Source: SAR116 cluster bacterium AG-337-N21
Lineage (GTDB): Bacteria; Pseudomonadota; Alphaproteobacteria; Puniceispirillales; Marisalimonadaceae
Length of the DNA: 46,827 bases
NCBI GenBank assembly: GCA_003282145.1
Contig: QBZZ01000018.1
Coordinates: forward strand, 1 to 46,827
Direction of reading: 5' to 3'
In this document: positions 1-8,650 of the stretch, one piece after another
How the letters are laid out: each line of letters opens with the position of its first letter
How positions within the stretch are numbered: position 1 is the stretch's first letter
Notes under the pieces: model-generated
Seen by the model: only the letters and a program-made list of their open reading frames with translations
Databases searched by the model: none
Told to the model about the DNA's origin: nothing
Made by a program: the position numbers and the translations under genes

Positions 1-1
1 A

Positions 2-1123
2 AATATTTTGGAGGATAGGGGAGGGATTGCTATTAAATATTCACCTGGTCAAAAAGGTAAACATATTCGATTTGGAATTAAAATCTTTGATAATTTAGGT
101 AATGTAGGTGAATATATTCCACCTAGGGGGCGTGCAAAAGTAATAATGACTGCCACAGAAGCTCTTTCTTATTATATCTTAGATAAAAGTCCATTTTTTA
201 GAGATAATATATATAGACAATTAAGAGGTTTAACAAAACATATTGGTGAGGTAGGAATTGGAGCAATAGACATAGCCATATATGATTTAATCTGCAAATA
301 TTTAAATATTTCAATTTCAGATTTTCTTGGTGGAAACACAAAAAAAATTAGAGCATATGCTAGTACAATGGCTGGTGATCGTGAAAAAAATGGTCTTTCA
401 TCACCAGAAGCATACGCAGACTTTGCAGAGGAGTGTTATGAACTTGGTTATAAAGCATTTAAAATGCATGGCTGGACAAAAGGTGATGTTGAAGAAGAAT
501 CAAAAATGATTAAAGCGGTAGCTAAAAGAGTAGATGGAAGAATGAAAATTATGTATGACGCTGCATGTCACTTAAAAACTCTAACAGATGCCCTTGAGGT
601 CGGTAAAGTTTGTGATGAACATAACTTATATTGGTATGAAGATCCATACAAAGATGGAGGTGTATCAATTAACGGAAATGAAGTTTTATCAAAAAAATTA
701 TCCACTCCAATTTTAGTTGGTGAACATATGAGAAATTTTGAAACATCAACTGATATGTTAGTAAACGGAGCTTCTTTTTTTTCAAGAGCAGATCCTGACT
801 ATGATGGTGGTATAACAGGATCTCATAAGCTGGCTGTAGCCTCGGAAGGATTGGGTATTGATTGTGAAATTCATTCATGCGGACCAGCTATGAGACATTT
901 AATTTCAGCAATAAGAAATTCCAACTTTTATGAGGTGAATCTTGTTCATCCAAATTGTAAAAACGCATGGTCACTACCAATATATTTAGATGGATATTCT
1001 GATGAAATTGATTGTATAGACCAAAACGGAAATGTAACAGTGTCAGATAAACCAGGTTTAGGTGTTTCATATGATTGGAATTATATTAAAAATCATACTT
1101 TAGAGAAATTAATCATAGACTAA
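2..1123 (+). CDS. Enolase-superfamily (mandelate racemase-like) sugar-acid dehydratase, 5' end cut by the window
   Basis: The reading frame is open to the first base of the window, so the true start lies upstream; about 374 codons are seen and family members usually have 380-400. Counting from the TTG at position 8, the C-terminal barrel shows the acid/base motif K152-M-H154, metal ligands D184, E211 and E239, and the late catalytic H289, in the order known for mandelate racemase-type enzymes. These enzymes abstract the alpha proton of a hydroxy acid and usually dehydrate sugar acids in the cytoplasm. The KxH form in place of KxK argues against a simple mandelate racemase. The substrate cannot be told from sequence. 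A dehalogenase gene follows 20 bases downstream on the same strand, so the two may share a transcript for a hydroxy- or halo-acid. Confidence 0.85.
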   Translation, partial: NILEDRGGIAIKYSPGQKGKHIRFGIKIFDNLGNVGEYIPPRGRAKVIMTATEALSYYILDKSPFFRDNIYRQLRGLTKHIGEVGIGAIDIAIYDLICKYLNISISDFLGGNTKKIRAYASTMAGDREKNGLSSPEAYADFAEECYELGYKAFKMHGWTKGDVEEESKMIKAVAKRVDGRMKIMYDAACHLKTLTDALEVGKVCDEHNLYWYEDPYKDGGVSINGNEVLSKKLSTPILVGEHMRNFETSTDMLVNGASFFSRADPDYDGGITGSHKLAVASEGLGIDCEIHSCGPAMRHLISAIRNSNFYEVNLVHPNCKNAWSLPIYLDGYSDEIDCIDQNGNVTVSDKPGLGVSYDWNYIKNHTLEKLIID

Positions 1124-1143
1124 ATAAAATTTGTAATTCCATA

Positions 1144-2037
1144 ATGAAAATAAATCTTAAACGATACAAACCTTCACCAATACCATCTATATTCCCAATA
1201 CCAGAGTATTTAGCAGATGAAGAATTAAAACAAATTTATAATGAAACAAAACAACATCTCCAAGTTCCATGGATGGGTGTAGTAACAATGGCATTTGCTC
1301 ATTATCCCTTGTTCTTTAAAACTCTTTGGAATGGCATCAAAGAAATTATCTCTTCTCAAGAATTTGTATTTGCATGTAGAGAGTTGAGGGATTTTACTGA
1401 AGAATTAGTAAAAGAATTAGAACCTAAAATTATTTTAAATGAATTAGAAACAAAAGGTTACGCTAAGAAAGAGATTGAAAGTATTTTAGAAATAAATGAA
1501 ATTTTTTCTCATGGTAATATGCCATATATAATTATAGCCTCTATTGCCAGATTACTTTTAGAAGGAAATGAAATAAGCATGAAATCAAATTACAAGAAAT
1601 TCAAAGGATGGCACGGCCCATCAAAAGAAAAAAAATTGATTTTATTGGAGCAACATCATGTTGATGAAGAAACTTTTAATACTTTTGAGTCAATCAAGAC
1701 TACAATTAATTTACCATTTTTAAATACTGATTATAGAGCGTTTGCTAGATGGCCTACTTATTTTAATCATGCTTGGACTGACCTTAAAAATAAAATTCAA
1801 ACTACTTTGTATGAAAAACAGATTTCTTTGGTTCATCATTTCGCAATAGAAAAAGCTCTAAGTTTACCTAATCCAGCTAGTTTAACATCTGCAAAACTTA
1901 TAGTCGCTTGTAAAAATACAAATCAATATGAAGAAATTAAAGAAGTGGTTTCTTTGTTTCAATGGCTTTTACCAGGTTTAGCTACAAATGTATCTTATTT
2001 GCGGGCACAACTTAATGGACTTAAATTGAAAAGGTAG
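1144..2037 (+). CDS. DehI-type (group I) 2-haloacid dehalogenase
   Basis: This 297-residue protein has the length and two-repeat alpha-helical layout of the DehI family, which hydrolyses both D- and L-2-haloalkanoic acids to hydroxy acids without a covalent intermediate. An early block with Y32 and the triplet VPW (41-43) and a later block reading DYRAFARWP match remembered DehI motifs. D196, just before that ARWP block, falls where the catalytic Asp189 of Pseudomonas putida PP3 DehI is found. It starts 20 bases after the enolase-superfamily gene and probably shares its transcript. No signal peptide is seen, so it should be cytoplasmic. The family call is from memory of the motif, not an alignment. 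A divergent family member with another substrate remains possible. Confidence 0.75.
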   Translation: MKINLKRYKPSPIPSIFPIPEYLADEELKQIYNETKQHLQVPWMGVVTMAFAHYPLFFKTLWNGIKEIISSQEFVFACRELRDFTEELVKELEPKIILNELETKGYAKKEIESILEINEIFSHGNMPYIIIASIARLLLEGNEISMKSNYKKFKGWHGPSKEKKLILLEQHHVDEETFNTFESIKTTINLPFLNTDYRAFARWPTYFNHAWTDLKNKIQTTLYEKQISLVHHFAIEKALSLPNPASLTSAKLIVACKNTNQYEEIKEVVSLFQWLLPGLATNVSYLRAQLNGLKLKR

Positions 2038-2056
2038 TAGATTAAATAAAATTAAG

Positions 2057-2401
2057 TCAATCGTCGCCGATACTTTCTAAACCTGTTGAAATTAATTTTA
2101 TAAAATATCCATAAAAAATTGGAAGAAACGCTACTGAAATTGCAGGTCCTATTTTTTCTGACTCCGCGTGGTGATTGCCAATCATAATAAAACCTATTAT
2201 TAATCCAATCCAACCCATATACACTGACCCGTCACCAAAATTCTTAATAAAATGTTTTGATTTGCCTTTAGCTAATACGTAACCTAGTGCGCCTCCTATA
2301 ACAATCAGCATTGAAGGTAAGTCCAAAAACTTAGTATGATCTATTGATACAGTAGCACCTCCAACCATTCCAATAATAATAATTATTCCTATTATACGCA
2401 T
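2057..2401 (-). CDS. MotA-like mini membrane protein (paralogue of 28937-29290)
   Basis: The 114-residue protein has about four hydrophobic segments and the pattern D-LPSMLIVIGGALGY near residues 27-42, which resembles the first part of flagellar stator protein MotA. It lacks the long cytoplasmic domain and the proton-channel helices of a full stator (MotA is about 250-290 residues). No motB or flagellar gene is near. A second protein in this window (28937-29290) shares the IV-GGA-GY, K-I-NFG-G and GW-G-IG blocks. The start follows a GAGAGA stretch. It is transcribed against the dehalogenase, and the ends lie 19 bases apart. Function unknown; a small inner-membrane protein is all that is certain. 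Confidence 0.65.
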   Translation of the reverse strand: MRIIGIIIIIGMVGGATVSIDHTKFLDLPSMLIVIGGALGYVLAKGKSKHFIKNFGDGSVYMGWIGLIIGFIMIGNHHAESEKIGPAISVAFLPIFYGYFIKLISTGLESIGDD

Positions 2402-2523
2402 CTATCTCTCCATCAATTTATACAAATAATTGATACATTGCTTTGTTCTTATTTAGATATATAACATTAGATATATTACCTAAATGTTATCAAGCTAAAA
2501 AATTTTTTTAAAGAGAAATAGGT

Positions 2524-3852
2524 TTGAAAAATTATAGATTTGAAGACTTAAATATAAAAGCCCCATTTTTAAAAGCTTTGAACGAAGGGGGGTATGTTTC
2601 ACCTACACCTATTCAGAAAGAAACAATTCCTTTAGTACTGAAAGGACTAGATCTAATGGGTATGGCTCAGACTGGAACAGGAAAAACGGCTGCCTTCACA
2701 TTACCAATTTTACAAAAACTTAATGCTAAACAATCAACCGGGAAAAAAAGAGATCCAAGAGCTCTTATTTTAGCTCCAACAAGAGAACTTGCAATACAAA
2801 TAAATGAATCAATAAGAAAATATGGTCAGTATATTGCTATAAAACACACAGTTATTTTTGGAGGTGTAAAAGAAGGCCCTCAAGTCAAAACTTTGGCACG
2901 TGGGGTAGATATAATAGTTGCTACTCCAGGAAGATTGCTTGATCTTATTAATCAAGGTGTCTGTTCATTGAGCAAAATACAATTCTTTGTGTTAGATGAA
3001 GCAGATAGAATGCTGGATATGGGATTTATTAAGGACATTGAAAAAGTAATAAAATTACTCCCTGAGCGCAGACAAACACTATTTTTTTCAGCCACGATGC
3101 CTGAAACCGTTGTTAAATTCTCTGAAACTATTTTGCAGTCACCAGTAAAAGTAAAAGTTAAGTCAACTTTAACTCCAGTTGAAAGAATATCCCAATCAGT
3201 TATAGTTATAGAGCCTCAAGACAAAGTTCTTCAATTAATAACATTATTGAAAGACAAGGTGTTTGAGACAGTAATTGTTTTTACTAGAACCAAGCACAAA
3301 GCTAATCGATTATGTCAAAAATTAATCAACGTTGGTATTCTAACAGAAGCAATTCACAGCAACAAATCACAGGCAGCTCGTCAACGAGCTTTAAATTCTT
3401 TTAAAGATGGTGAAATTAAAGTTTTAATTGCAACAGATATTGCTGCCAGAGGTATAGATATAGAATCTATATCTCATATTGTAAATTTTGACATACCATC
3501 AACTCCTGAAGATTATGTCCATAGAATTGGAAGGACAGCAAGAGCTGGAGCTTCTGGAATAGCTATAACATTTTGTGAGCCAAGTGAACGACTTAAATTA
3601 TTTAGAATTGAAAAACTAATAAATTTAAAATTAGAGGTTATAAAGAGCTATCTCTTAAATCCTGAAAATTTAATTGGGTTTAATGAAGAAGTTGGTGATA
3701 AATCAAGCGATAATAAAAAAAACTTCAATCAATTCAAAAGTAAAAAAAATAAGTCTTCAAAACTATCTAATACAAAGGGTAAATCAGAACTGAAAAGAAA
3801 TGCGAAGAAAATTAAATTAAAAGAAAAAAGAAAAAAATCCAAAAAGAAGTAA
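2524..3852 (+). CDS. rhlE: DEAD-box ATP-dependent RNA helicase, RhlE type
   Basis: All conserved helicase motifs are visible: Q motif (GYVSPTPIQ, ending near residue 31), motif I AQTGTGKT (48-55), PTRELA (85-90), GG, TPGR, DEAD (158-161), SAT (189-191), ATDIAARG (303-310) and HRIGRTAR (333-340). The last 70 residues are very rich in lysine and serine, a typical RNA-binding tail. Members unwind short RNA duplexes with ATP during ribosome assembly and RNA decay, mainly in the cold. The motifs and 442-residue length fit RhlE better than CsdA/DeaD (over 570) or DbpA, but assignment within DEAD-box paralogues is tentative. The start is a TTG behind an AAGAGAAA stretch; no in-frame ATG lies near the N-terminal motif. 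Confidence 0.88.
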   Translation: MKNYRFEDLNIKAPFLKALNEGGYVSPTPIQKETIPLVLKGLDLMGMAQTGTGKTAAFTLPILQKLNAKQSTGKKRDPRALILAPTRELAIQINESIRKYGQYIAIKHTVIFGGVKEGPQVKTLARGVDIIVATPGRLLDLINQGVCSLSKIQFFVLDEADRMLDMGFIKDIEKVIKLLPERRQTLFFSATMPETVVKFSETILQSPVKVKVKSTLTPVERISQSVIVIEPQDKVLQLITLLKDKVFETVIVFTRTKHKANRLCQKLINVGILTEAIHSNKSQAARQRALNSFKDGEIKVLIATDIAARGIDIESISHIVNFDIPSTPEDYVHRIGRTARAGASGIAITFCEPSERLKLFRIEKLINLKLEVIKSYLLNPENLIGFNEEVGDKSSDNKKNFNQFKSKKNKSSKLSNTKGKSELKRNAKKIKLKEKRKKSKKK

Positions 3853-3915
3853 TTTTCTCTATATTTTAAAAATTAATATATTCAATATGATTTAAATAAA
3901 TAAGGATTTAACTTA

Positions 3916-4617
3916 ATGAGTTTAATAGGGACTTCTGTATTAGTAAATTGGGGTGGTGTTCTTGAAGAAAAGGAGATTGACTATAATCAATGGCATAGTA
4001 TGGAGCATATGCCAGAAAGAATTTCGTTACCTGGATTTTTGAGAGGTTTTAGAGCCCAAGGAGAGCCTGGTACTCTTGTAGAAGACAAGTATTTCATGAT
4101 GTATGAAGCTGAAAAAAAGGAAATATTTGTCTCCAAAAACTATTTAGAAAGACTTAATAATCCTACAAAATGGACAAAAGAAATTTTGTCTTCCTATATA
4201 TCACCATCAAGAACAGTTTGTAGCGTAATTGCTAGTAAATCGAGAGGTTTTTCAAGTTTTTTAGCAACTATAAGATTTTTAGACCCTGATATTGACAATA
4301 AATTTAATGTTGAAAAATTAAAGCTGTCTATTCCTCAAATAATAAAATTAGTTGGTATCACTGGTATGCACGTTCTATTAGGAGATAATACTTTTGGACA
4401 AATGAAGACAGAAGAAAAAAAATATAGGTCTTCTCAAGGATTAGATGACCAAGTTGTATCACAGGCAATTATCATAGAGGGTCTAAATTATTCAGCATTA
4501 AGAAAAGCAGTTGAGAGTTTTGTTGTTGAAAATTCTATAAATGTTAAAATAAATATCAAAATAAATTATTATTGTTGCCAACATATTTTAACCAAACAAG
4601 ATGTACTAGGTGTATGA
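3916..4617 (+). CDS. Ferredoxin-fold (dimeric alpha-beta barrel, EthD/Dabb-like) protein
   Basis: The 233-residue protein begins with a strand followed by N-QWHSMEHMPERISLPGF, a block typical of small dimeric alpha-beta barrel proteins of the EthD/Dabb type, where a His-rich loop lines the active cavity. A second half (about residues 115-215) could be a repeat of the same fold. These proteins are mostly monooxygenase- or isomerase-like, but many have no known role. Its last codons overlap the start of the FAD oxidoreductase by 4 bases (ATGA), a strong sign of translational coupling, so the two products likely act on the same substrate. No signal peptide. Exact family and substrate are not known. 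Confidence 0.6.
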   Translation: MSLIGTSVLVNWGGVLEEKEIDYNQWHSMEHMPERISLPGFLRGFRAQGEPGTLVEDKYFMMYEAEKKEIFVSKNYLERLNNPTKWTKEILSSYISPSRTVCSVIASKSRGFSSFLATIRFLDPDIDNKFNVEKLKLSIPQIIKLVGITGMHVLLGDNTFGQMKTEEKKYRSSQGLDDQVVSQAIIIEGLNYSALRKAVESFVVENSINVKINIKINYYCCQHILTKQDVLGV

Positions 4618-5855
4618 AAAATATTTTAATTATTGGGGCAGGCATCGTTGGAATTTGTACTAGTATTGAATTAATTAAAAAAGGATATTCTGTTACTCTA
4701 ATGGATCCTAACGAACCAGGTTCTCAAACTTCGTACGGCAATGCAGGAGTTATAACAGATTCTTCGTTGATGATTATAAATAACCCTCTATTATTAAAAT
4801 CATTATTTCAATTAATTTTTAAAAATCATACTTCATTTAGGTATTCTAAATCTTTTGTTTTTTCAAGATTAATATGGGTTCTCCATTTTCTAACTTTTAG
4901 TCATAAAAACCATATGAAATTTGCTGCTAAGGCATTAAGAGAGTTACAAGTTTTATCATTAAACACTCATCAAAAATTAATTAAAATAACTAATTCAAAT
5001 AATATTATCTCAAAACCTGGTTGGTTAAAACTTTTCAAAACAAGTAAGAGTTATAAAAATTATTCTCTTGAACTTGAAATTTTGAATAAACATAAAGCTA
5101 AATATGTAATCCTAAATACAATGCAAATTGAAAAGCAGTTTCCAGATTTAGAAGAGAAATTTTTTAAAGGTATTTTATTTAAAAATTCAGTAAGGGTTAA
5201 ATCTCCATTAAAATTATCCCAAAAATACTTTGATTATTTTATAAACTCTGGTGGTAAGTTTGTTCAGGAAGCCTGTAAAGACTTAAGATATATGGAAAAT
5301 AAATGGCATGTTTTATCTGATAAAAATAAATCTCTCTTTGATCAAGTTGTTGTCTCGACTGGACCTTGGTCTCAAAATATACTTTTAAATTTAGGTTATA
5401 ATATTCCATTAGCTTGGGAAAGGGGATATCATCATCATTTTTCCACAATTAATAAAATTTCAATAAATCCAGCAATCCATGATGTAGAAGGAGGATTTGT
5501 TTATAGCTCAAATGGTAGTGATGTCAGAGTTACTTCAGGAGTAGAATTAACTTTTTTAGATGCCATTGAAAATGAAATTCAAATAAATGAATCAATTCAA
5601 AAATTACGCAAAATTATTCCCTTAAATAAGAAATTAATTAATAAACCTTGGTTAGGATCAAGACCAACTATTATTGACAGTTTACCTATGATTGGTAAAG
5701 CGCCTAAGCATAAAAATTTATGGTTTAACTTTGGTCATAATCACATTGGATTATCTACGTCTGCAGGATCAGCAGTTATCCTAAGTGAAATGATACAAAA
5801 TAAGAAGACTAGTATCAATGCTGATCCATTTTCTCCTAAAAGATTCAGTTTATAA
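4614..5855 (+). CDS. FAD-dependent amino-acid oxidoreductase, DadA-like
   Basis: I place the start at the ATG at 4614, which overlaps the previous stop as ATGA. The longer frame adds 14 residues that lie in the upstream gene. The 413-residue protein opens with the FAD dinucleotide motif GAGIVG (8-13), followed by a glutamate/aspartate-type strand end and YGNAGVI, a block characteristic of D-amino-acid dehydrogenase DadA. Near the C-terminus FGHNHIGLSTSAGSA is the second conserved FAD-contact region. DadA-type enzymes oxidise D-amino acids (or related secondary amines) to keto acids at the inner membrane and pass electrons to the respiratory chain. Coupling to the ferredoxin-fold gene is unusual for dadA, so the substrate may be different. 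It meets the SDR gene end to end, 3 bases apart. Confidence 0.8.
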   Translation: MKNILIIGAGIVGICTSIELIKKGYSVTLMDPNEPGSQTSYGNAGVITDSSLMIINNPLLLKSLFQLIFKNHTSFRYSKSFVFSRLIWVLHFLTFSHKNHMKFAAKALRELQVLSLNTHQKLIKITNSNNIISKPGWLKLFKTSKSYKNYSLELEILNKHKAKYVILNTMQIEKQFPDLEEKFFKGILFKNSVRVKSPLKLSQKYFDYFINSGGKFVQEACKDLRYMENKWHVLSDKNKSLFDQVVVSTGPWSQNILLNLGYNIPLAWERGYHHHFSTINKISINPAIHDVEGGFVYSSNGSDVRVTSGVELTFLDAIENEIQINESIQKLRKIIPLNKKLINKPWLGSRPTIIDSLPMIGKAPKHKNLWFNFGHNHIGLSTSAGSAVILSEMIQNKKTSINADPFSPKRFSL

Positions 5856-5858
5856 TTT

Positions 5859-6617
5859 TTAAATAAGTGACAAGCCACCATCAATATTTATTATTTGTCC
5901 AGTAATATATGAAGCTTTTTTTGATAATAAAAATGAAATTAAATTCGCAACTTCCTCAGGTTTGGCAAGTCTAGAAATTGGAATTTTGTTTATTATTTGG
6001 TCCCATTCTAATGACGATAATGCAGAATGACTTCCATCTTTTTTCGTATATCCTGGTGATATTGAATTGACTGTTACATTATGTTTAGCGAGTTGAAATG
6101 CCAAAGTTTTTGTTAGTCCCTCAAGAGCTCCTTTTGCGGCAGCGGTAACAGGAAAAATATTATTATTTAATCCAATATTTTTGTTCACAAATGAGCTAAT
6201 AGTAATAATTCTTCCATTATTTGATCTTTTAAAATCTTCTATACATAAATTTATTATTGTTGAAAAAGATGTTGCCATTGTTTGAATAGATTGATCGATT
6301 TCATCATTATTAAATTCACCAAATTTTTGTTTATTAGCATAGCCAGCATTCGCAACAAATTGGTCTATGTTACCTGTTTCCTTCCTTCCTAAATTTACTA
6401 AATCTTTTAGAAATTTTTTATTAGCTAAATCTCCATATAAAGAAATAACGCTAGCCCCCCTTTTTTTTGCATACTCTGAAACTGATCGTAAACCCTGCTC
6501 ATTTGATTTGGTTGTTAAAGTAAAGGATATATTTTTAGATGCTATTTTTTTTACAGTGGCGGCTCCTATTCCTGACGCTGCCCCTGTAATAAGTATAGAT
6601 TTCATAAGTGATTTCAT
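5859..6617 (-). CDS. Short-chain dehydrogenase/reductase family protein with the catalytic Tyr replaced
   Basis: The 252-residue protein has the SDR cofactor loop TGAASGIG (11-18), the NAG motif (90-92), and the catalytic-side serine in ITISS (141/142). It ends with the usual YITGQIINIDGG segment. The expected YxxxK motif reads T158-A-A-A-K162: lysine is kept but tyrosine is threonine, read directly from the codons near 6145. SDRs use that tyrosine as the acid/base, so the reductase activity known for FabG-like enzymes is doubtful here. The protein may bind NAD(P) without normal catalysis. Two in-frame ATGs (6617 and 6605) are possible starts and neither has a clear ribosome site. It lies between the DadA-like gene and the LysR regulator. 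Confidence 0.8.
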   Translation of the reverse strand: MKSLMKSILITGAASGIGAATVKKIASKNISFTLTTKSNEQGLRSVSEYAKKRGASVISLYGDLANKKFLKDLVNLGRKETGNIDQFVANAGYANKQKFGEFNNDEIDQSIQTMATSFSTIINLCIEDFKRSNNGRIITISSFVNKNIGLNNNIFPVTAAAKGALEGLTKTLAFQLAKHNVTVNSISPGYTKKDGSHSALSSLEWDQIINKIPISRLAKPEEVANLISFLLSKKASYITGQIINIDGGLSLI

Positions 6618-6680
6618 AATAAATTAAAATTATATATATTATTCTATTATTAATATATAATTACAACTATCAGTTTTGTT

Positions 6681-7592
6681 CTAAATTTTATGAGCTTTAT
6701 ATAAAGCTTCCATAATACAATTATAAACTTCCGGAATTAAATTATTTTTGGGCTCTTTTTTTGTTGCTAAATACACATCAGCCCTGACCCATTCTGGCAA
6801 TTTTATTTCTTTGAAAATGACATTTTCTGGAGAGTTTTGTCTTGACGAGCTCGCTAATAAAGCAACACCTAAAGAAGCCTTCACAAGTCCTAAAAAAACA
6901 CTTGGTTGACTAACATATTGAACAAAATTAGGTTTTACTCCAGTGTTTAAAAATAAAGAAGATAGTAGTTCAAAGCTATATCTTCCAATTATTGCATCAT
7001 ACATAATAAAATCAATATTATGGAGATCATTAACTGTTAAATTCTTTTGAATTGATAGAGGATTCCTAACATTTACCGCTAAAAAATATGGTTCACTTAC
7101 AACCCTAGAATAATTAAAAGAATTTAGATCTTTAGGTAATCTAGTTAAACCAATATCAAGATTTCCTGCATTTAGGGCTGGAACCTGTTCATAGCTCATA
7201 TACTCTTTATAAATCACTTTAATTTGTGGAAGTTTTTTACACAGCTGACTTGCAATTAAAGGCAAAATATCATTAGCCATTGATGGCACAAAACCTAAAG
7301 AAATAGTTCCACCCAAATTATTTTTACCAATCATCATGACTTTTGAAGCATCTTCAATTCTTGAAAGAATTTCTGTAGCATGTGTTAGAAATAGTGTACC
7401 ATCTTTCGTTAACTTTACTGAACGGCTATTTCGTTCAAATAATTTTGTTTTAAGATTATATTCTAAGTTTATAATGTGCCGGGTTACTGGTGGTTGAGAC
7501 ATATTTAAAACTTTAGCAGCTTTCCTAAAGTTTAATTCTTTAGAAACAGCTACAAAACACTTTAATTGTTCTATGGAAATCGAAGTGTTCAT
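6681..7592 (-). CDS. LysR-family transcriptional regulator
   Basis: The 303-residue length is standard for LysR proteins. Residues 6-65 form the winged helix-turn-helix, with F22-RKAAKVLNMSQPPVTRHI as recognition region and LFERNSRSVKLT as wing. Residues 90-295 form the periplasmic-binding-protein-like effector domain. The gene is divergent from the EamA-type exporter at 7705, and the 112 bases between them hold three copies of an AATTGATA motif, so regulation of that transporter (and of itself) is likely. Downstream on the same strand lies the SDR gene, 63 bases away, which could be a second target or a co-transcribed gene. The effector is unknown. Confidence 0.88.
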   Translation of the reverse strand: MNTSISIEQLKCFVAVSKELNFRKAAKVLNMSQPPVTRHIINLEYNLKTKLFERNSRSVKLTKDGTLFLTHATEILSRIEDASKVMMIGKNNLGGTISLGFVPSMANDILPLIASQLCKKLPQIKVIYKEYMSYEQVPALNAGNLDIGLTRLPKDLNSFNYSRVVSEPYFLAVNVRNPLSIQKNLTVNDLHNIDFIMYDAIIGRYSFELLSSLFLNTGVKPNFVQYVSQPSVFLGLVKASLGVALLASSSRQNSPENVIFKEIKLPEWVRADVYLATKKEPKNNLIPEVYNCIMEALYKAHKI

Positions 7593-7609
7593 AAAAATAA
7601 AACCATAAT

Positions 7610-7654
7610 AATTGATACTAAAAAACTATCAATTCTAAGTCAAATTAATTGATA
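7610..7654. promoter_or_regulatory. Putative LysR operator in the divergent promoter region
   Basis: AATTGATA (7610-7617) and its exact complement TATCAATT (7627-7634) form an inverted repeat with 8-bp arms and a 9-bp spacer. A third AATTGATA follows at 7647-7654. This spacing suits binding of a LysR dimer pair at recognition and activation sites. The site lies 18-62 bases upstream of the regulator start and 51-95 bases upstream of the transporter start. Confidence 0.5.
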
Positions 7655-7704
7655 ATTTGTATTATGTTAGAAATAATAAATTTTAAAATTTTTAATTATA
7701 ATAA

Positions 7705-8562
7705 ATGAAAACATCATCAATATTCATTACAACAATATTAGCAATATGTGTTTCTTTTTTAGGAGCCATATACGGTATTGTTGTGAGGATATTATCGTCT
7801 GATCTTCACCCTTTTTTAATTGTTTTTTATAGAAGTCTATTTGGCTTAATAATTATCATTCCAATTTTTCTGAGAGATAAAAGTGTTTTTATATCCTCTT
7901 ATCAATATCTACATATTTTCAGAGCTTTTCTAAAAATATTAGCTTTAACTTCTTTTTTTCTTGCCTTTAAGTCTGCTTCGCTTTCAGACGTTGTATCTAT
8001 CTCTTTTGTTACTCCACTTCTTATTATTCTTGGCTCAATTTTGTTCTTAAATGAGATACCAACAAAAAAGCATGTAATTTTTTCAATAATTGGCTTTATT
8101 GGCATATTAGTAATTTTAAAGCCTGGGTTTGATTATATTCCGCCTGCATTATATTGGGCTTTAATAGGGTCTATTTTAAGCGCATGTATACAATTAATTT
8201 TAAAAAAAATGTCCAATAAAGACAATCCTGATACACTTACAGTATGGAATCTTTTATGCACAGTTCCTCTAGCATTTATTCCTGCTTTATTCTTTTGGAC
8301 TACTCCCTCATTTGAAATGTTTCTTCTTTTAACAATACAAGTGTTGATCGGGGTTCTTAATATGATTTTTATTACAAGAGCTATGTCGATGGTTGATATA
8401 AGTTATTTAGCTCCTTTCGATTTTCTAAGATTGCCTATAATATCTACTCTTGCTTTTGTTTTTTTTGACGAAATTCCAGATGCTTCAACTCTATTAGGTG
8501 CTTTGATTATATTCTTTTCTAGTTTTTTAATATCTAATTTAGGTTCAAATAATAAAAAATGA
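7705..8562 (+). CDS. EamA/DMT-family transporter
   Basis: The 285-residue protein has about ten hydrophobic segments in two homologous halves, as in EamA (drug/metabolite transporter) proteins. The first half includes FYRSLFGLIIIIPIF and the helix with SVSFVTPLLIILGS; the second half has the matching LAPFDFLRLPIISTLAF. Members export amino acids, nucleosides or other small metabolites across the inner membrane, usually with protons. The divergent LysR gene and the shared operator suggest ligand-dependent expression. The substrate cannot be deduced. The ATG start sits in an AT-rich leader without an obvious ribosome site. Confidence 0.85.
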   Translation: MKTSSIFITTILAICVSFLGAIYGIVVRILSSDLHPFLIVFYRSLFGLIIIIPIFLRDKSVFISSYQYLHIFRAFLKILALTSFFLAFKSASLSDVVSISFVTPLLIILGSILFLNEIPTKKHVIFSIIGFIGILVILKPGFDYIPPALYWALIGSILSACIQLILKKMSNKDNPDTLTVWNLLCTVPLAFIPALFFWTTPSFEMFLLLTIQVLIGVLNMIFITRAMSMVDISYLAPFDFLRLPIISTLAFVFFDEIPDASTLLGALIIFFSSFLISNLGSNNKK

Positions 8563-8650
8563 TTTTGATATAATTTTAATATCAATAACTAATATTTAAA
8601 TATAGACAATTCTTTTCTTAAACATGATAATTTTATTTGGAGGTATAATC

